NCBI GenBank assembly: GCA_002404605.1
Contig: DHKA01000050.1
Location: 12,213-36,783 of the forward strand
Origin: Clostridiales bacterium UBA4706
GTDB taxonomy: Bacteria > Bacillota > Clostridia > Oscillospirales > Oscillospiraceae
DNA length: 24,571 nucleotides
Reading direction: 5' to 3'
Shown here: in pieces, positions 1 to 7,351 of the stretch
Layout: every line of letters starts with the position of its first letter
How positions within the stretch are numbered: position 1 is the first letter of the stretch
Program-made: the position numbers and the translations under genes
The notes under the pieces: generated by a model
Seen by the model: only the letters and a program-made list of their open reading frames with translations
What the model was told of the DNA's origin: nothing
The model's database searches: none

Positions 1-56
1 GCGGCAAAACCCACCTCCCTTTATTTACACAGGGGAGGCTTCAAAAGGAACTCACC

Positions 57-1079
57 ATGAAAAACTACCGAAAACCCCGTCAAGAAGAGAATACCTCCCG
101 GCGCGCGCGGCGCGCTTCGCAGAAGAAGGTCATGCTCGCGGGCTGGATCTTCCTCGGCGTGATGCTCGTCGCCGCGATCGCCGCCATCATCCTGCTGCTC
201 CCCGGACGGAACAAGACCCCCGATACGGAGGACCGGCCCCTTTCCGTGCCGCAGCTGGATCCCGGCGCGGGCGGCAGCGCCTTTCAAACAGAGCAGACCG
301 CCCCGCCCATCGAGACCGGCAAGACCGGCAGCGGGCGGCGCGTTTCCATCAGCCGGTTCGACTGCGATTATACTCCGCCCGAGACCGTGACGCTCGGCGT
401 TTTGAAGTCGGTCGATCTCACGGCGCTCGGCGAGACTGTGGCGGCGAACATCGCCGCGAACGGCTGGGGCAGCGTGACGTATTCCATCTCGGAGGATGGC
501 TCGCTCCTTCTCCAGAACCCCAACGCCCCGGCGCTCACGCCGGACAATTACGATAAGCAGGAGGCGTTCCTCGCCTCGTCCCAGCCGGAAAACGCAGCGC
601 GGACGTTTCTGGAGCACAGCGGTCTCATCGGTCTGCTGCGCGATTACGGTCTCGAGCTCGGCACGGCGGCGGAGAACGACAACGGCGTGATCACCTTCCG
701 CGGCACGGGCAGCGCCGCACAGAGCGAGTGCAGCGTGCGCTTCAGCTTCCTCTATACCGGCGACTTCAACCAGGCGGTCCTCCGCGCCGTATATCTCGAC
801 GGCGCTTCGGACGTACCGTCCCTCGCACTTAAAAAAGCGGCGTCCAATGCCGTCACCTGGGACAGCGCCGACGACGGCACGGTCTCCGTGACCGCTGTGG
901 AGCTTCGCAGCGTGCGCGGTCTGCCGTTTTACGCCTTCACCTGCTCGGACGGCTCGGTCGCCTACGCGCTCGCCGTGGACGAGAGCGCGCTCGATTCGGT
1001 CCCCGGCGCGCGGGAGATCTACGAGGAGACCATGCGCGACGGTCTGCGCGAATACGTCGAGATCAGCGGCGCGGAGTGA
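57..1079 (+). CDS. Membrane-anchored protein of unknown function
   Basis: This 340-residue protein is not recognised. It has a strongly basic N-terminus (residues 1-25, many Arg/Lys), one hydrophobic segment at about 26-49, then a Pro/Thr-rich linker and a soluble domain of about 240 residues, so it is probably a single-pass protein with the C-terminal domain outside. The late segment around GLPFYAFTCSDGSVAYALAV looks like a repeated beta-strand module. The one-TM-plus-secreted-domain layout recalls YycH/YycI-type accessory proteins of two-component systems, but I see no decisive motif, so this is only a suggestion. The start at 57 is chosen for the AAAGGA ribosome binding site at about 45-50. 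The frame stays open to the left edge of the window, so an upstream start cannot be excluded. No clear terminator follows. Confidence 0.75.
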   Translation: MKNYRKPRQEENTSRRARRASQKKVMLAGWIFLGVMLVAAIAAIILLLPGRNKTPDTEDRPLSVPQLDPGAGGSAFQTEQTAPPIETGKTGSGRRVSISRFDCDYTPPETVTLGVLKSVDLTALGETVAANIAANGWGSVTYSISEDGSLLLQNPNAPALTPDNYDKQEAFLASSQPENAARTFLEHSGLIGLLRDYGLELGTAAENDNGVITFRGTGSAAQSECSVRFSFLYTGDFNQAVLRAVYLDGASDVPSLALKKAASNAVTWDSADDGTVSVTAVELRSVRGLPFYAFTCSDGSVAYALAVDESALDSVPGAREIYEETMRDGLREYVEISGAE

Positions 1080-1136
1080 TCTCTGCGGGAAAGCAAAATG
1101 TCCGGTTTTCGTCACAATGACCAGATTCGTCCGCCT

Positions 1137-1177
1137 CAGTGAAACATTTTTCGCCGCTGCACGGAAATGTCGCACTG
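1137..1177. repeat. Bipartite inverted repeat in the intergenic region
   Basis: Two nested pairs of 5-bp arms are arranged symmetrically: CAGTG (1137-1141) and CATTT (1145-1149) on the left, AAATG (1165-1169) and CACTG (1173-1177) on the right, with 3-nt gaps on both sides. It could form an RNA hairpin with a symmetric internal loop at the end of the upstream transcript, or be a protein-binding site. There is no T-run directly after it, so a classical terminator is unlikely. Confidence 0.35.
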
Positions 1178-1204
1178 TCAGTGAAGAAAAAATCACTATT
1201 AGAT

Positions 1205-1245
1205 GATTTACTATTTCGCGCTTTACTCGTTAAAATTAGTAAATC
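1205..1245. promoter_or_regulatory. Candidate promoter flanked by a 9-bp inverted repeat
   Basis: GATTTACTA (1205-1213) and TAGTAAATC (1237-1245) are perfect inverted copies separated by 23 bp. A weak sigma-A-type promoter fits inside: TTTACT (1207-1212), 18 bp, TAAAAT (1231-1236). The left arm then overlaps the -35 box and the right arm begins directly after the -10 box, a common placement for an operator. It would drive the XRE regulator gene at 1313. The inverted repeat is certain; promoter and operator roles are inferred. Confidence 0.4.
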
Positions 1246-1280
1246 CAAGCCGGGGGTCTTTGTACATACTAACCACGCTC

Positions 1281-1297
1281 CGGTAAACCGTTTACCG
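1281..1297. promoter_or_regulatory. 17-bp palindrome just upstream of the XRE gene (candidate operator)
   Basis: CGGTAAA-CCG-TTTACCG is a perfect 7-3-7 palindrome that ends next to the GAGAGGAA ribosome binding site of the XRE gene. Small XRE regulators often bind such sites and repress their own genes, so this is a plausible autoregulatory operator. As RNA it could also form a short hairpin beside the ribosome binding site. Confidence 0.45.
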
Positions 1298-1312
1298 TGA
1301 GAGGAAAAACGT

Positions 1313-1546
1313 ATGCGCGAGGACTACAGAGAACGATTCAGGATCCTGGGACTGCGGATCGCCTATTACCGCAAGATGCGCGGCATGACGCAGGAACAGT
1401 TCGCCGAGGCGATCGGCCGGAGCGTGAGCTTCGTGAGCCAGATCGAGGCGAACAACGCCGCCGAGGTCAAGGGCGTGTCGCTCGAAACGCTCTTTCTCAT
1501 GAGCGAAAAGCTCGGCATTTCCATGGCGCGGCTCTTTGAGGACTGA
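1313..1546 (+). CDS. XRE-family helix-turn-helix transcriptional regulator
   Basis: This 77-residue protein consists almost entirely of one Cro/C1-type HTH domain: LGLRIAYYRKMRGMTQEQFA, then the recognition-helix region EAIGRSVSFVSQIEAN, then the helix around VSLETLFLMSEKLGIS and the typical ending MARLFED. There is no effector or dimerisation domain beyond that. The ATG at 1313 has GAGGAA about 8 nt upstream. The gene sits between a palindrome-dense region and the peptide transporter operon, so it may control itself, the transporter or both. That regulatory link is inferred from position. The length is normal for stand-alone XRE regulators in Clostridia. Confidence 0.9.
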   Translation: MREDYRERFRILGLRIAYYRKMRGMTQEQFAEAIGRSVSFVSQIEANNAAEVKGVSLETLFLMSEKLGISMARLFED

Positions 1547-1556
1547 ATCGCCGGAA

Positions 1557-1597
1557 ATGTATTACATAGTTTATTAACGCTTCCCGCGTTTAATAAA
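1557..1597. repeat. Two palindromes between the XRE gene and oppA
   Basis: ATGTA-T-TACAT (1557-1567) is a perfect 11-bp palindrome. Next to it TTTATTAACGC (1570-1580) and GCGTTTAATAAA (1586-1597) form an 11-bp stem with a single bulge and a 5-nt loop. The second could end or attenuate the XRE transcript, although an A-run rather than a T-run follows. The first could be an operator for the transporter operon. I see no convincing -35/-10 pair here. Confidence 0.35.
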
Positions 1598-1632
1598 AAA
1601 GTTTGAAAATCCAATAAGGAGGAGAACAAACA

Positions 1633-3684
1633 ATGAAGAAATTCCTTGCGCTGCTTCTTGCCGTTGTCATGGTGCTGAGCCTGGCCGCGTGCGGAAGCCA
1701 GGCGACTCCTGCCCCGGCGGCGACCGATGCCCCGGCGACGGAGCCTGCCGAGACCCCGGCCGAGCAGCCGGCTGAAGAGCCGACCGCGGAGCCTGTCGAA
1801 GAGTACACCGGTCCGGATTCCTATTCCATGATCGACAGCTTCGACATCACCACTCTGGACTATGTTTACAACAACAAGTCCTCCAACGGTGACTACACCA
1901 GCAACTTCATCGAAGGCCTGCTCACCCAGGACCGTCACGGCAAGCTCATCGCCGGCATGGCGAAGGAGTGGAGCTGCAACGATGATGCTTCCGAGTGGAC
2001 GTTCGTCATCCGTGACGACGCTGTCTGGTCCACCAACGCCGGCGAAGAGTACGACGCCGTTGTTGCGGAAGACTTCGTTACCGGTCTGAAGCACGCTGCC
2101 GACTCCAAGAGCGAGACCATCAGCCTCGTCCTCGACCTCATCAAGGGCCTGCGTGAGTACTACGAAGGCACCGGCACGTGGGAAGACGTCGGCATCAAGG
2201 CCGACGGCAACACCCTCACCTACACGCTGACCGGTCCCTGCGGTTACTTTGACGGCCTGACCACCTACAGCATCCTCTTCCCGATCAACGCCGAGTTCCT
2301 CGAGTCCAAGGGTTCCGACTTCGGTGCTGTTCAGCCCGACTCCATCCTCTACAACGGCTGCTACGTTCTGACCTCTCTGGTCCCGGCGCAGGAAGTCCGT
2401 TTCGAGGCCAACCCCAACTACTACGACGCGAAGAACGTCTTCGTTAAGAACGTCGTCGTCACTTACTCCGACGGCAGCGACCCGTCCCAGAACTTCAACA
2501 TGTTCGTCAACGGCGAAGTTACCGCCACGGCCGTTAACCAGTCCCTGCCCGAAGTTAAGGCCAAGGCCGACGAGCTCTACCCCGACAACCAGTACGTCAG
2601 CATGACGACCTCCACCTCTTACTGGGGCGCCTTCAACTGGGATCGTCAGATGTACACCCTGTACAACGACACCTCCGTTTCCACCACCAGCAAGACCTCC
2701 GATGCGCAGAAGGCCGACACCAAGGCTGCCATTCTGAACGCCAACTTCCGCCGCGCCGTTTACGCCGCGTTCTCTTCGCACGCCGTTGAAGCGATCACCC
2801 GCGGCGAGGAGCTGGCCGACGGCCCCATCCGCAACACCCTCGTTCCTTATACCTTCCAGACCACTTCCGACGGCCGCTCCTACGGCTCCATCGTTGAGAA
2901 GTACGTTGCCGAGTTCGTTCCCGAGTACGAAGGCATCAACCTGAACGACGGTCAGGACGCGTGGTACAACCCCGAGCTCGCCAAGACCTTCATCGAGAAG
3001 GCCAAGGAAGAGCTGGGCGACACCATCTCCGAGTGGCCCATCCACCTCGACGTTCCTGTTTACGCCGCTTCTGAGAACCAGAAGAACATGCAGCTCGCGA
3101 TGAAGAACTCCATCGAAGAGGCCATCGGCGATTATGTCGTCATCGACCTGCAGTTCCTCGAGGGCAACTCCTCTGTCTACTACTCCGCGTTCTACAACCA
3201 GCCCACCGGCGAAGAGAACTCCATCGACCTCGTCTTCGGCGCTGGCTGGGGTCCCGACTACGGCGATCCTCTGACCTACCTGCACTGCTTCGACGTCAAT
3301 GACGGCGACATGCTCAACTACTCCGGCATCAACACCGCCAGCCAGGGCCAGAGCGAGTCTCAGCTCGCGGCTCTCGAGGCCATCGGCCTTGAGGATGTCC
3401 AGGCTGTTGTCGACGAAGCCACCCTCGCCACCGGCGACGAGCGCATCGAGCTCTTCGCGAAGGCTGAGGCCATGCTCCTCTCCGACGGCATCCTCCGTCC
3501 GTACAGCACCTCCGGCGCGACGCTGCAGATCAGCAAGGTCAAGCCCTTCAGCGCTGCTTACGGTCTCTACGGCCAGGCCAGCTACAATGTTGTGCCTTAC
3601 TTCAAGTACATGCAGCTCCTCGACGAGCCCGTGCTCGCTGCGGACTACAATGCCGCGAAGGAAGCCTGGCTTAAGGGCGAATAA
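1633..3684 (+). CDS. oppA: Oligopeptide ABC transporter, substrate-binding lipoprotein (OppA/DppA type)
   Basis: This 683-residue protein captures peptides outside the membrane for the importer encoded downstream. It begins with a lipoprotein signal peptide (MKKFLALLLAVVMVLSLAAC, acylated Cys20), then a Pro/Ala/Thr/Glu-rich linker to about residue 55. The rest is an SBP_bac_5-type (family 5) peptide-binding fold, recognisable from the early IDSFDITTLDYVYNNKSSNG segment and the later FGAGWGPDYGDPLTYL. It is longer than the usual 530-600 residues. The ribosome binding site AAGGAGGAG (1616-1624) is near consensus and codons are biased toward C/T-ending synonymous forms, which fits high expression. 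It is the first gene of the opp cluster. Substrate specificity (di-, oligopeptide or other) cannot be read from the sequence. Confidence 0.93.
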   Translation: MKKFLALLLAVVMVLSLAACGSQATPAPAATDAPATEPAETPAEQPAEEPTAEPVEEYTGPDSYSMIDSFDITTLDYVYNNKSSNGDYTSNFIEGLLTQDRHGKLIAGMAKEWSCNDDASEWTFVIRDDAVWSTNAGEEYDAVVAEDFVTGLKHAADSKSETISLVLDLIKGLREYYEGTGTWEDVGIKADGNTLTYTLTGPCGYFDGLTTYSILFPINAEFLESKGSDFGAVQPDSILYNGCYVLTSLVPAQEVRFEANPNYYDAKNVFVKNVVVTYSDGSDPSQNFNMFVNGEVTATAVNQSLPEVKAKADELYPDNQYVSMTTSTSYWGAFNWDRQMYTLYNDTSVSTTSKTSDAQKADTKAAILNANFRRAVYAAFSSHAVEAITRGEELADGPIRNTLVPYTFQTTSDGRSYGSIVEKYVAEFVPEYEGINLNDGQDAWYNPELAKTFIEKAKEELGDTISEWPIHLDVPVYAASENQKNMQLAMKNSIEEAIGDYVVIDLQFLEGNSSVYYSAFYNQPTGEENSIDLVFGAGWGPDYGDPLTYLHCFDVNDGDMLNYSGINTASQGQSESQLAALEAIGLEDVQAVVDEATLATGDERIELFAKAEAMLLSDGILRPYSTSGATLQISKVKPFSAAYGLYGQASYNVVPYFKYMQLLDEPVLAADYNAAKEAWLKGE

Positions 3685-3723
3685 TCTCTGCATAGTATAA
3701 ACATACGCATTGATTAATTGAAT

Positions 3724-3795
3724 AGGGAGAGCCGGGCGGCAATGCTTCTCGGCTCTCTCTTGCATCGTGCGGCGGGGGCAAACGCCCTCCGCCGC
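3724..3795 (+). promoter_or_regulatory. Two tandem hairpins between oppA and oppB
   Basis: Hairpin 1 pairs 3724-3734 with 3750-3760 (11 bp, core GAGAGCCG/CGGCTCTC, one G-T pair). Hairpin 2 pairs 3769-3778 with 3786-3795 (10 bp, core GCGGCGG/CCGCCGC). Neither is followed by a long T-run, so these are more likely 3' mRNA stabilisers or partial terminators that keep binding-protein mRNA above permease mRNA, as is common in binding-protein ABC operons. Confidence 0.6.
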
Positions 3796-3797
3796 CC

Positions 3798-3829
3798 GGT
3801 ACCTATTATTGTAAGGAACGGTACCTCCT
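3798..3829 (+). promoter_or_regulatory. Structured ribosome-binding region of oppB
   Basis: The AAGGA at 3813-3817 is the only ribosome-binding-like sequence near the oppB start and lies 12 nt from the ATG, farther than usual. It sits in the loop between two GGTACC copies (3798-3803 and 3820-3825) that can pair. Directly before the ATG is ACCTCCT (3823-3829), identical to the anti-Shine-Dalgarno sequence; its TCCT can pair with AGGA (3814-3817). Translation initiation is therefore probably weak or structure-dependent. Confidence 0.5.
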
Positions 3830-5329
3830 ATGAGAAAAGGCTATATCTGGAACCGCCTGCTGCGCTCGCTGGTCTCCATCCTCATCATCATGCTCATCGT
3901 TTTCACGATGGTCTATACGATGATCCCGCGCGACAACATCTTCTTTGAGGACAGCACCTACCGTAAGCTCGGCGGAAAATCCGACGACAAAACTGAATAC
4001 GTTTATACGACCTGGCAGAAACTCGGCTATCTGGACTATGTCCGCATCAACGACTATTGTCTCACGCTCTACGAAGCCGGCAGCCCCGAAATGATCGCTG
4101 CCATCGAACCGGACTCCCAGGAGAGCAAGGACTTCGTGGAGTATTACTCCTCGCAGGGCTACACCATTGCCAACTATCTCAAGAGCGGGCGTTACTATGC
4201 CTATAAAGACACGCCCGTCATCAAGCGTATGGCGAGCTGGCTCGGTCACCTGTTCGTGATCGATACGCCCTGGTCTGTGCAGGATGAAACGAACCCCGAC
4301 CTCGAACGCGGTCTTTCCTTCGGCAGAACGCCGACGGGCGGCGTTGCACTCATCGGCAGCGGCACGACGCATAAGTACCTGCTGTATACCGACAGCCGCT
4401 TCCCGTTCATCCACCAGAACATTATTACCATGAACTTCGGAACCTCCTATCCGACCTATCAGGGACTGGACGTGCTCACGGTGCTTTTCCAGTCGCAGGG
4501 TACGGAAGTGAAACGCCACGTCACCTTTGAAACCGGGTACGAGGCAGAGTCGGGCATCATTTTCGGCTCGCTCAAATATAAGTCCGTTCTCGACAGAATG
4601 GATACGAAGAAATTCGTCGACCACTACGCAAACTATGAGACCCAGAAGGGTCAGCCGTCCATGATCGGCACCTCGTTCATCATGGGCCTTTTCGCCATGG
4701 TCCTCGCCTATGTCCTCGGTCTGCCCATCGGCGTGCTGATGGCGCGCAACAAGGACAAATTCGCCGATAAACTCGGCATGGTGTACATCATCTTCATCAT
4801 CGCCGTGCCTTCGCTCGCGTACATCTATCTGTTCCGATATCTCGGAACAACGCTCTTAAATCTGCCGTCGGTGTTCACCACCTACGGTCCCGAGGATATC
4901 CGTTCGTGGATTTTGCCGATCATCTCGCTCGCTCTGCCCTCCATCGCGAGTCTCATGCTCTGGACGCGCCGCTACGTCGTGGACCAGATGAGCTCCGACT
5001 ATGTCAAGTTCGCCAAGGCAAAGGGACTCAACCAGCGCGAGATCTTCAGCCGCCACATCTTCAAGAATGCCATCATCCCTATCGCGCAGGGTATCCCCGC
5101 GTCTCTTGCGGCCTGCATCACCGGCGCGATCATCACCGAGTCCATCTACTCCGTCGGCGGCATGGGCAAAATGCTGCCCAACGCCATCAAGCAGTACAAC
5201 AACATCATGGTCGTGGCTCTGGCCTTCATCTTCTCCACGGTTTCGGTGCTGTCCGTGCTGGCGGGCGACATTGTTCTCACCAAGGTCGATCCGCGCATTT
5301 CGCTCAGTGAGAAGGCAGGGAGGTCGTAA
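3830..5329 (+). CDS. oppB: Oligopeptide ABC transporter permease (OppB type) with a large extracytoplasmic insertion
   Basis: This 499-residue inner permease subunit is far longer than the usual 300-340 residues. The first membrane helix is at about 10-33. Residues about 34-275 form a hydrophilic region expected to lie outside the membrane. The standard BPD_transp_1 core follows, with helices at about 281-306, 316-339, 357-378, 417-440 and 458-483. The ATPase-contacting EAA loop is DYVKFAKAKGLNQREIFSRH (about 390-409), with the conserved G at position 399. The C-terminus LAGDIVLTKVDPRISLS is typical for OppB. It ends 2 nt before the next permease start, so the two are translationally linked. 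The inserted domain has no motif I recognise; it may contact the long binding protein. Confidence 0.93.
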   Translation: MRKGYIWNRLLRSLVSILIIMLIVFTMVYTMIPRDNIFFEDSTYRKLGGKSDDKTEYVYTTWQKLGYLDYVRINDYCLTLYEAGSPEMIAAIEPDSQESKDFVEYYSSQGYTIANYLKSGRYYAYKDTPVIKRMASWLGHLFVIDTPWSVQDETNPDLERGLSFGRTPTGGVALIGSGTTHKYLLYTDSRFPFIHQNIITMNFGTSYPTYQGLDVLTVLFQSQGTEVKRHVTFETGYEAESGIIFGSLKYKSVLDRMDTKKFVDHYANYETQKGQPSMIGTSFIMGLFAMVLAYVLGLPIGVLMARNKDKFADKLGMVYIIFIIAVPSLAYIYLFRYLGTTLLNLPSVFTTYGPEDIRSWILPIISLALPSIASLMLWTRRYVVDQMSSDYVKFAKAKGLNQREIFSRHIFKNAIIPIAQGIPASLAACITGAIITESIYSVGGMGKMLPNAIKQYNNIMVVALAFIFSTVSVLSVLAGDIVLTKVDPRISLSEKAGRS

Positions 5330-5331
5330 AG

Positions 5332-6264
5332 ATGAATACAGAAAACATCGATAAGAGCCTCTTTGAGTTTGCTGCCTTCGACGAGATGGAATCCGAGCAC
5401 ATCGCTGCGCCCCGGTACTCCTACTGGAAGTCCGTCTGGAGAACGTTCTTCAAGAACAAGTTCACCGTTGCCATTGCGATTTTGCTCATCGTTGTCGTTG
5501 CGTTTGCGCTCATCCAGCCGACGCAGTCCGGCTACAGCCCGGTCGATACTCCGAACATCAACAATGCCGAGCTGAAATTCCTCAAGCCCAGCGCCGAGCA
5601 TATTTTCGGTACCGACCACGTCGGCAACGAGGTCTTTGACGCGGTCTGGGCCGGCGCGAGAAACTCCATCATCATTTCCTTCGTCTGCACCGCGATCAAC
5701 ATGGTCATCGGTATCCCCGTCGGCGCGCTGTGGGGATTCTCCAAGAAAATGGACAAATGGATGATCGAGGTCTACAACATCATCTCGAACGTCCCGTTCC
5801 TGCTGCTCGCCATGATCCTCTCCTACGTTCTCGGCGCCGGCATGCGCTCGCTCATCATCACGATGACGTGTACCGAGTGGATCTATGTTGCGTACTTCAT
5901 CCGTACTCAGGTCATGATTATCCGTGACCGCGAGTATAACATGGCCTCCAAGTGCCTCGGCACCCGGACCTGGACCATGATCATGAAGAACATCCTGCCG
6001 TACCTCATTTCCGTCATCATGACGTATGTGTCCCGGCAGATCCCCTCGCTCATCTCCTACGAGGTGTTCCTCTCCTACATGGGTCTCGGTCTCGGCACGA
6101 CCAACGCGTCTCTCGGCCAGTCCATCTCGCTCTATACCTCTTATATGAACGGCTATCCGCACCTGTTCTGGATCCCGGTCGGCGTTCTGGCGTTTATCTC
6201 CATCTCCCTCTACATCGTGGGACAGAAGCTCGCCGACGCTGCCGATCCGCGCACGCATATGTGA
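5332..6264 (+). CDS. oppC: Oligopeptide ABC transporter permease (OppC type)
   Basis: This 310-residue protein is the second permease subunit and has the usual family length. A cytoplasmic N-terminus of about 42 residues is followed by helix 1 (about 43-62), the OppC N-terminal segment with HIFGTDHVGNEVFDAVWAGA (90-109), and five further helices. The EAA loop is EYNMASKCLGTRTWTMIMKN (about 201-220), and the C-terminus LADAADPRTHM matches the family ending LGDALRDALDPR. The ATG is preceded by GGGAGGT (5318-5324), which lies inside the end of oppB. It should pair with OppB to form the peptide channel. Confidence 0.95.
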   Translation: MNTENIDKSLFEFAAFDEMESEHIAAPRYSYWKSVWRTFFKNKFTVAIAILLIVVVAFALIQPTQSGYSPVDTPNINNAELKFLKPSAEHIFGTDHVGNEVFDAVWAGARNSIIISFVCTAINMVIGIPVGALWGFSKKMDKWMIEVYNIISNVPFLLLAMILSYVLGAGMRSLIITMTCTEWIYVAYFIRTQVMIIRDREYNMASKCLGTRTWTMIMKNILPYLISVIMTYVSRQIPSLISYEVFLSYMGLGLGTTNASLGQSISLYTSYMNGYPHLFWIPVGVLAFISISLYIVGQKLADAADPRTHM

Positions 6265-6277
6265 GGGGGGCAGAGTA

Positions 6278-7351
6278 ATGGCAGATAACAGAAACATCGT
6301 TCTGTCCGCAAAGGACATCGAAGTAAAATTCCGCGTCCGTGACAATTACCTCACGGCCATCCGCGGCGTCTCCCTCGACCTTTACGAGGGCGAAACGTTC
6401 GCCATCGTCGGCGAGTCCGGCTCCGGCAAGAGCGTTTTCACCAAGACGTTCACCGGCATGCTTGAATCCAACGGCTCCATCACCAACGGCTCGGTCATGT
6501 TCGAGGGCAAGGACCTCACCAAGCTCAAGACCGATAAGGACTGGGAAGGCATCCGCGGCGCGAAGATCTCCACGATCTTCCAGGACCCGATGACGTCTCT
6601 GAACCCGATCCGCACGATCGGCTCGCAGATCACCGAGGTCATCGAAAAGCACCAGGGCATTTCCCGCAGCGAGGCGAAGAAGCAGGCCATCGAGCTCATG
6701 GAGCGCGTCGGCATCCAGAACGCCGCCAACCGTTTCGACGAGTATCCGTTCCAGTATTCCGGCGGTATGCGGCAGCGTATCGTCATTGCGATCGCGCTCT
6801 CCTGCCACCCGAAGATCCTCATCTGCGACGAGCCGACGACCGCTCTTGACGTTACGATCCAGGCGCAGATCATCTCGCTCATCCGCGATCTGCAGAAGGA
6901 ACTCAAATTCACCACCATTTACATCACCCATGACCTCGGCGTCGTGGCGAACGTCGCCGACCGTGTCGGCGTCATGTACGGCGGCCAGATCATCGAATAC
7001 GGCAACGTCGAGGAAGTGTTCTTCGATCCGCGCCACCCGTACACCTGGGCGCTGCTCTCCAGTTTGCCGCAGCTCGGCATCAAGGGACAGGAGCTCTACT
7101 ACATTACCGGTACACCGCCGTCTCTGTACAACCAGATCAAGGGCGACGCCTTTGCTCCGCGCAATGAGCACGCGCTCAAGATCGACTTTGAGATAGAGCC
7201 GCCGTTCTTCCCGGTGAGCGAGACGCACTACGCCAAAACGTGGCTGCTCGATCCCCGCGCCCCGAAGCTCGAGAAGCCGGAGGCCATTCAGGATCTGCAC
7301 GAGAAGATCAAGAAGATGACCGATAAGGGAGGTGCCTTCCATGTTGAATAA
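6278..7351 (+). CDS. oppD: Oligopeptide ABC transporter ATP-binding protein (OppD type), cysteine-free C-terminal domain
   Basis: This 357-residue ATPase powers peptide import. All catalytic motifs are present: Walker A GESGSGKS (45-52), Q-loop FQDP (101-104), ABC signature SGGMRQR (161-167), Walker B LICDEP (181-186) and switch histidine H218. The C-terminal oligopeptide/dipeptide domain begins near residue 255 (DPRHPYTWALLSSLP). In many homologues this domain has a conserved four-cysteine pattern; here GDAFAPRNEHALKIDF and the following segment contain none. The ribosome binding site is GAGGGGGG at 6263-6270. The gene overlaps the ribosome binding site of oppF, so the two are coupled. Confidence 0.95.
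   Translation: MADNRNIVLSAKDIEVKFRVRDNYLTAIRGVSLDLYEGETFAIVGESGSGKSVFTKTFTGMLESNGSITNGSVMFEGKDLTKLKTDKDWEGIRGAKISTIFQDPMTSLNPIRTIGSQITEVIEKHQGISRSEAKKQAIELMERVGIQNAANRFDEYPFQYSGGMRQRIVIAIALSCHPKILICDEPTTALDVTIQAQIISLIRDLQKELKFTTIYITHDLGVVANVADRVGVMYGGQIIEYGNVEEVFFDPRHPYTWALLSSLPQLGIKGQELYYITGTPPSLYNQIKGDAFAPRNEHALKIDFEIEPPFFPVSETHYAKTWLLDPRAPKLEKPEAIQDLHEKIKKMTDKGGAFHVE

Noticed and set aside
1..60. Possible 3' end of an upstream gene overlapping the first gene by ATGA
   Set aside because: Only 19 codons are visible, with no recognisable sequence; it cannot be separated from chance.
1366..3765. Long open frame of 799 codons on the minus strand
   Set aside because: It lies antisense to oppA and the XRE gene, which carry clear signal peptide, HTH and family motifs. 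The antisense frame is low-complexity Val/Gly/Asp-rich, as expected from GC-rich codons read backward.
7332..7340. GTG start for oppF at 7332
   Set aside because: It overlaps the AAGGGAGGT ribosome binding site; ATG 7341 has ideal spacing.
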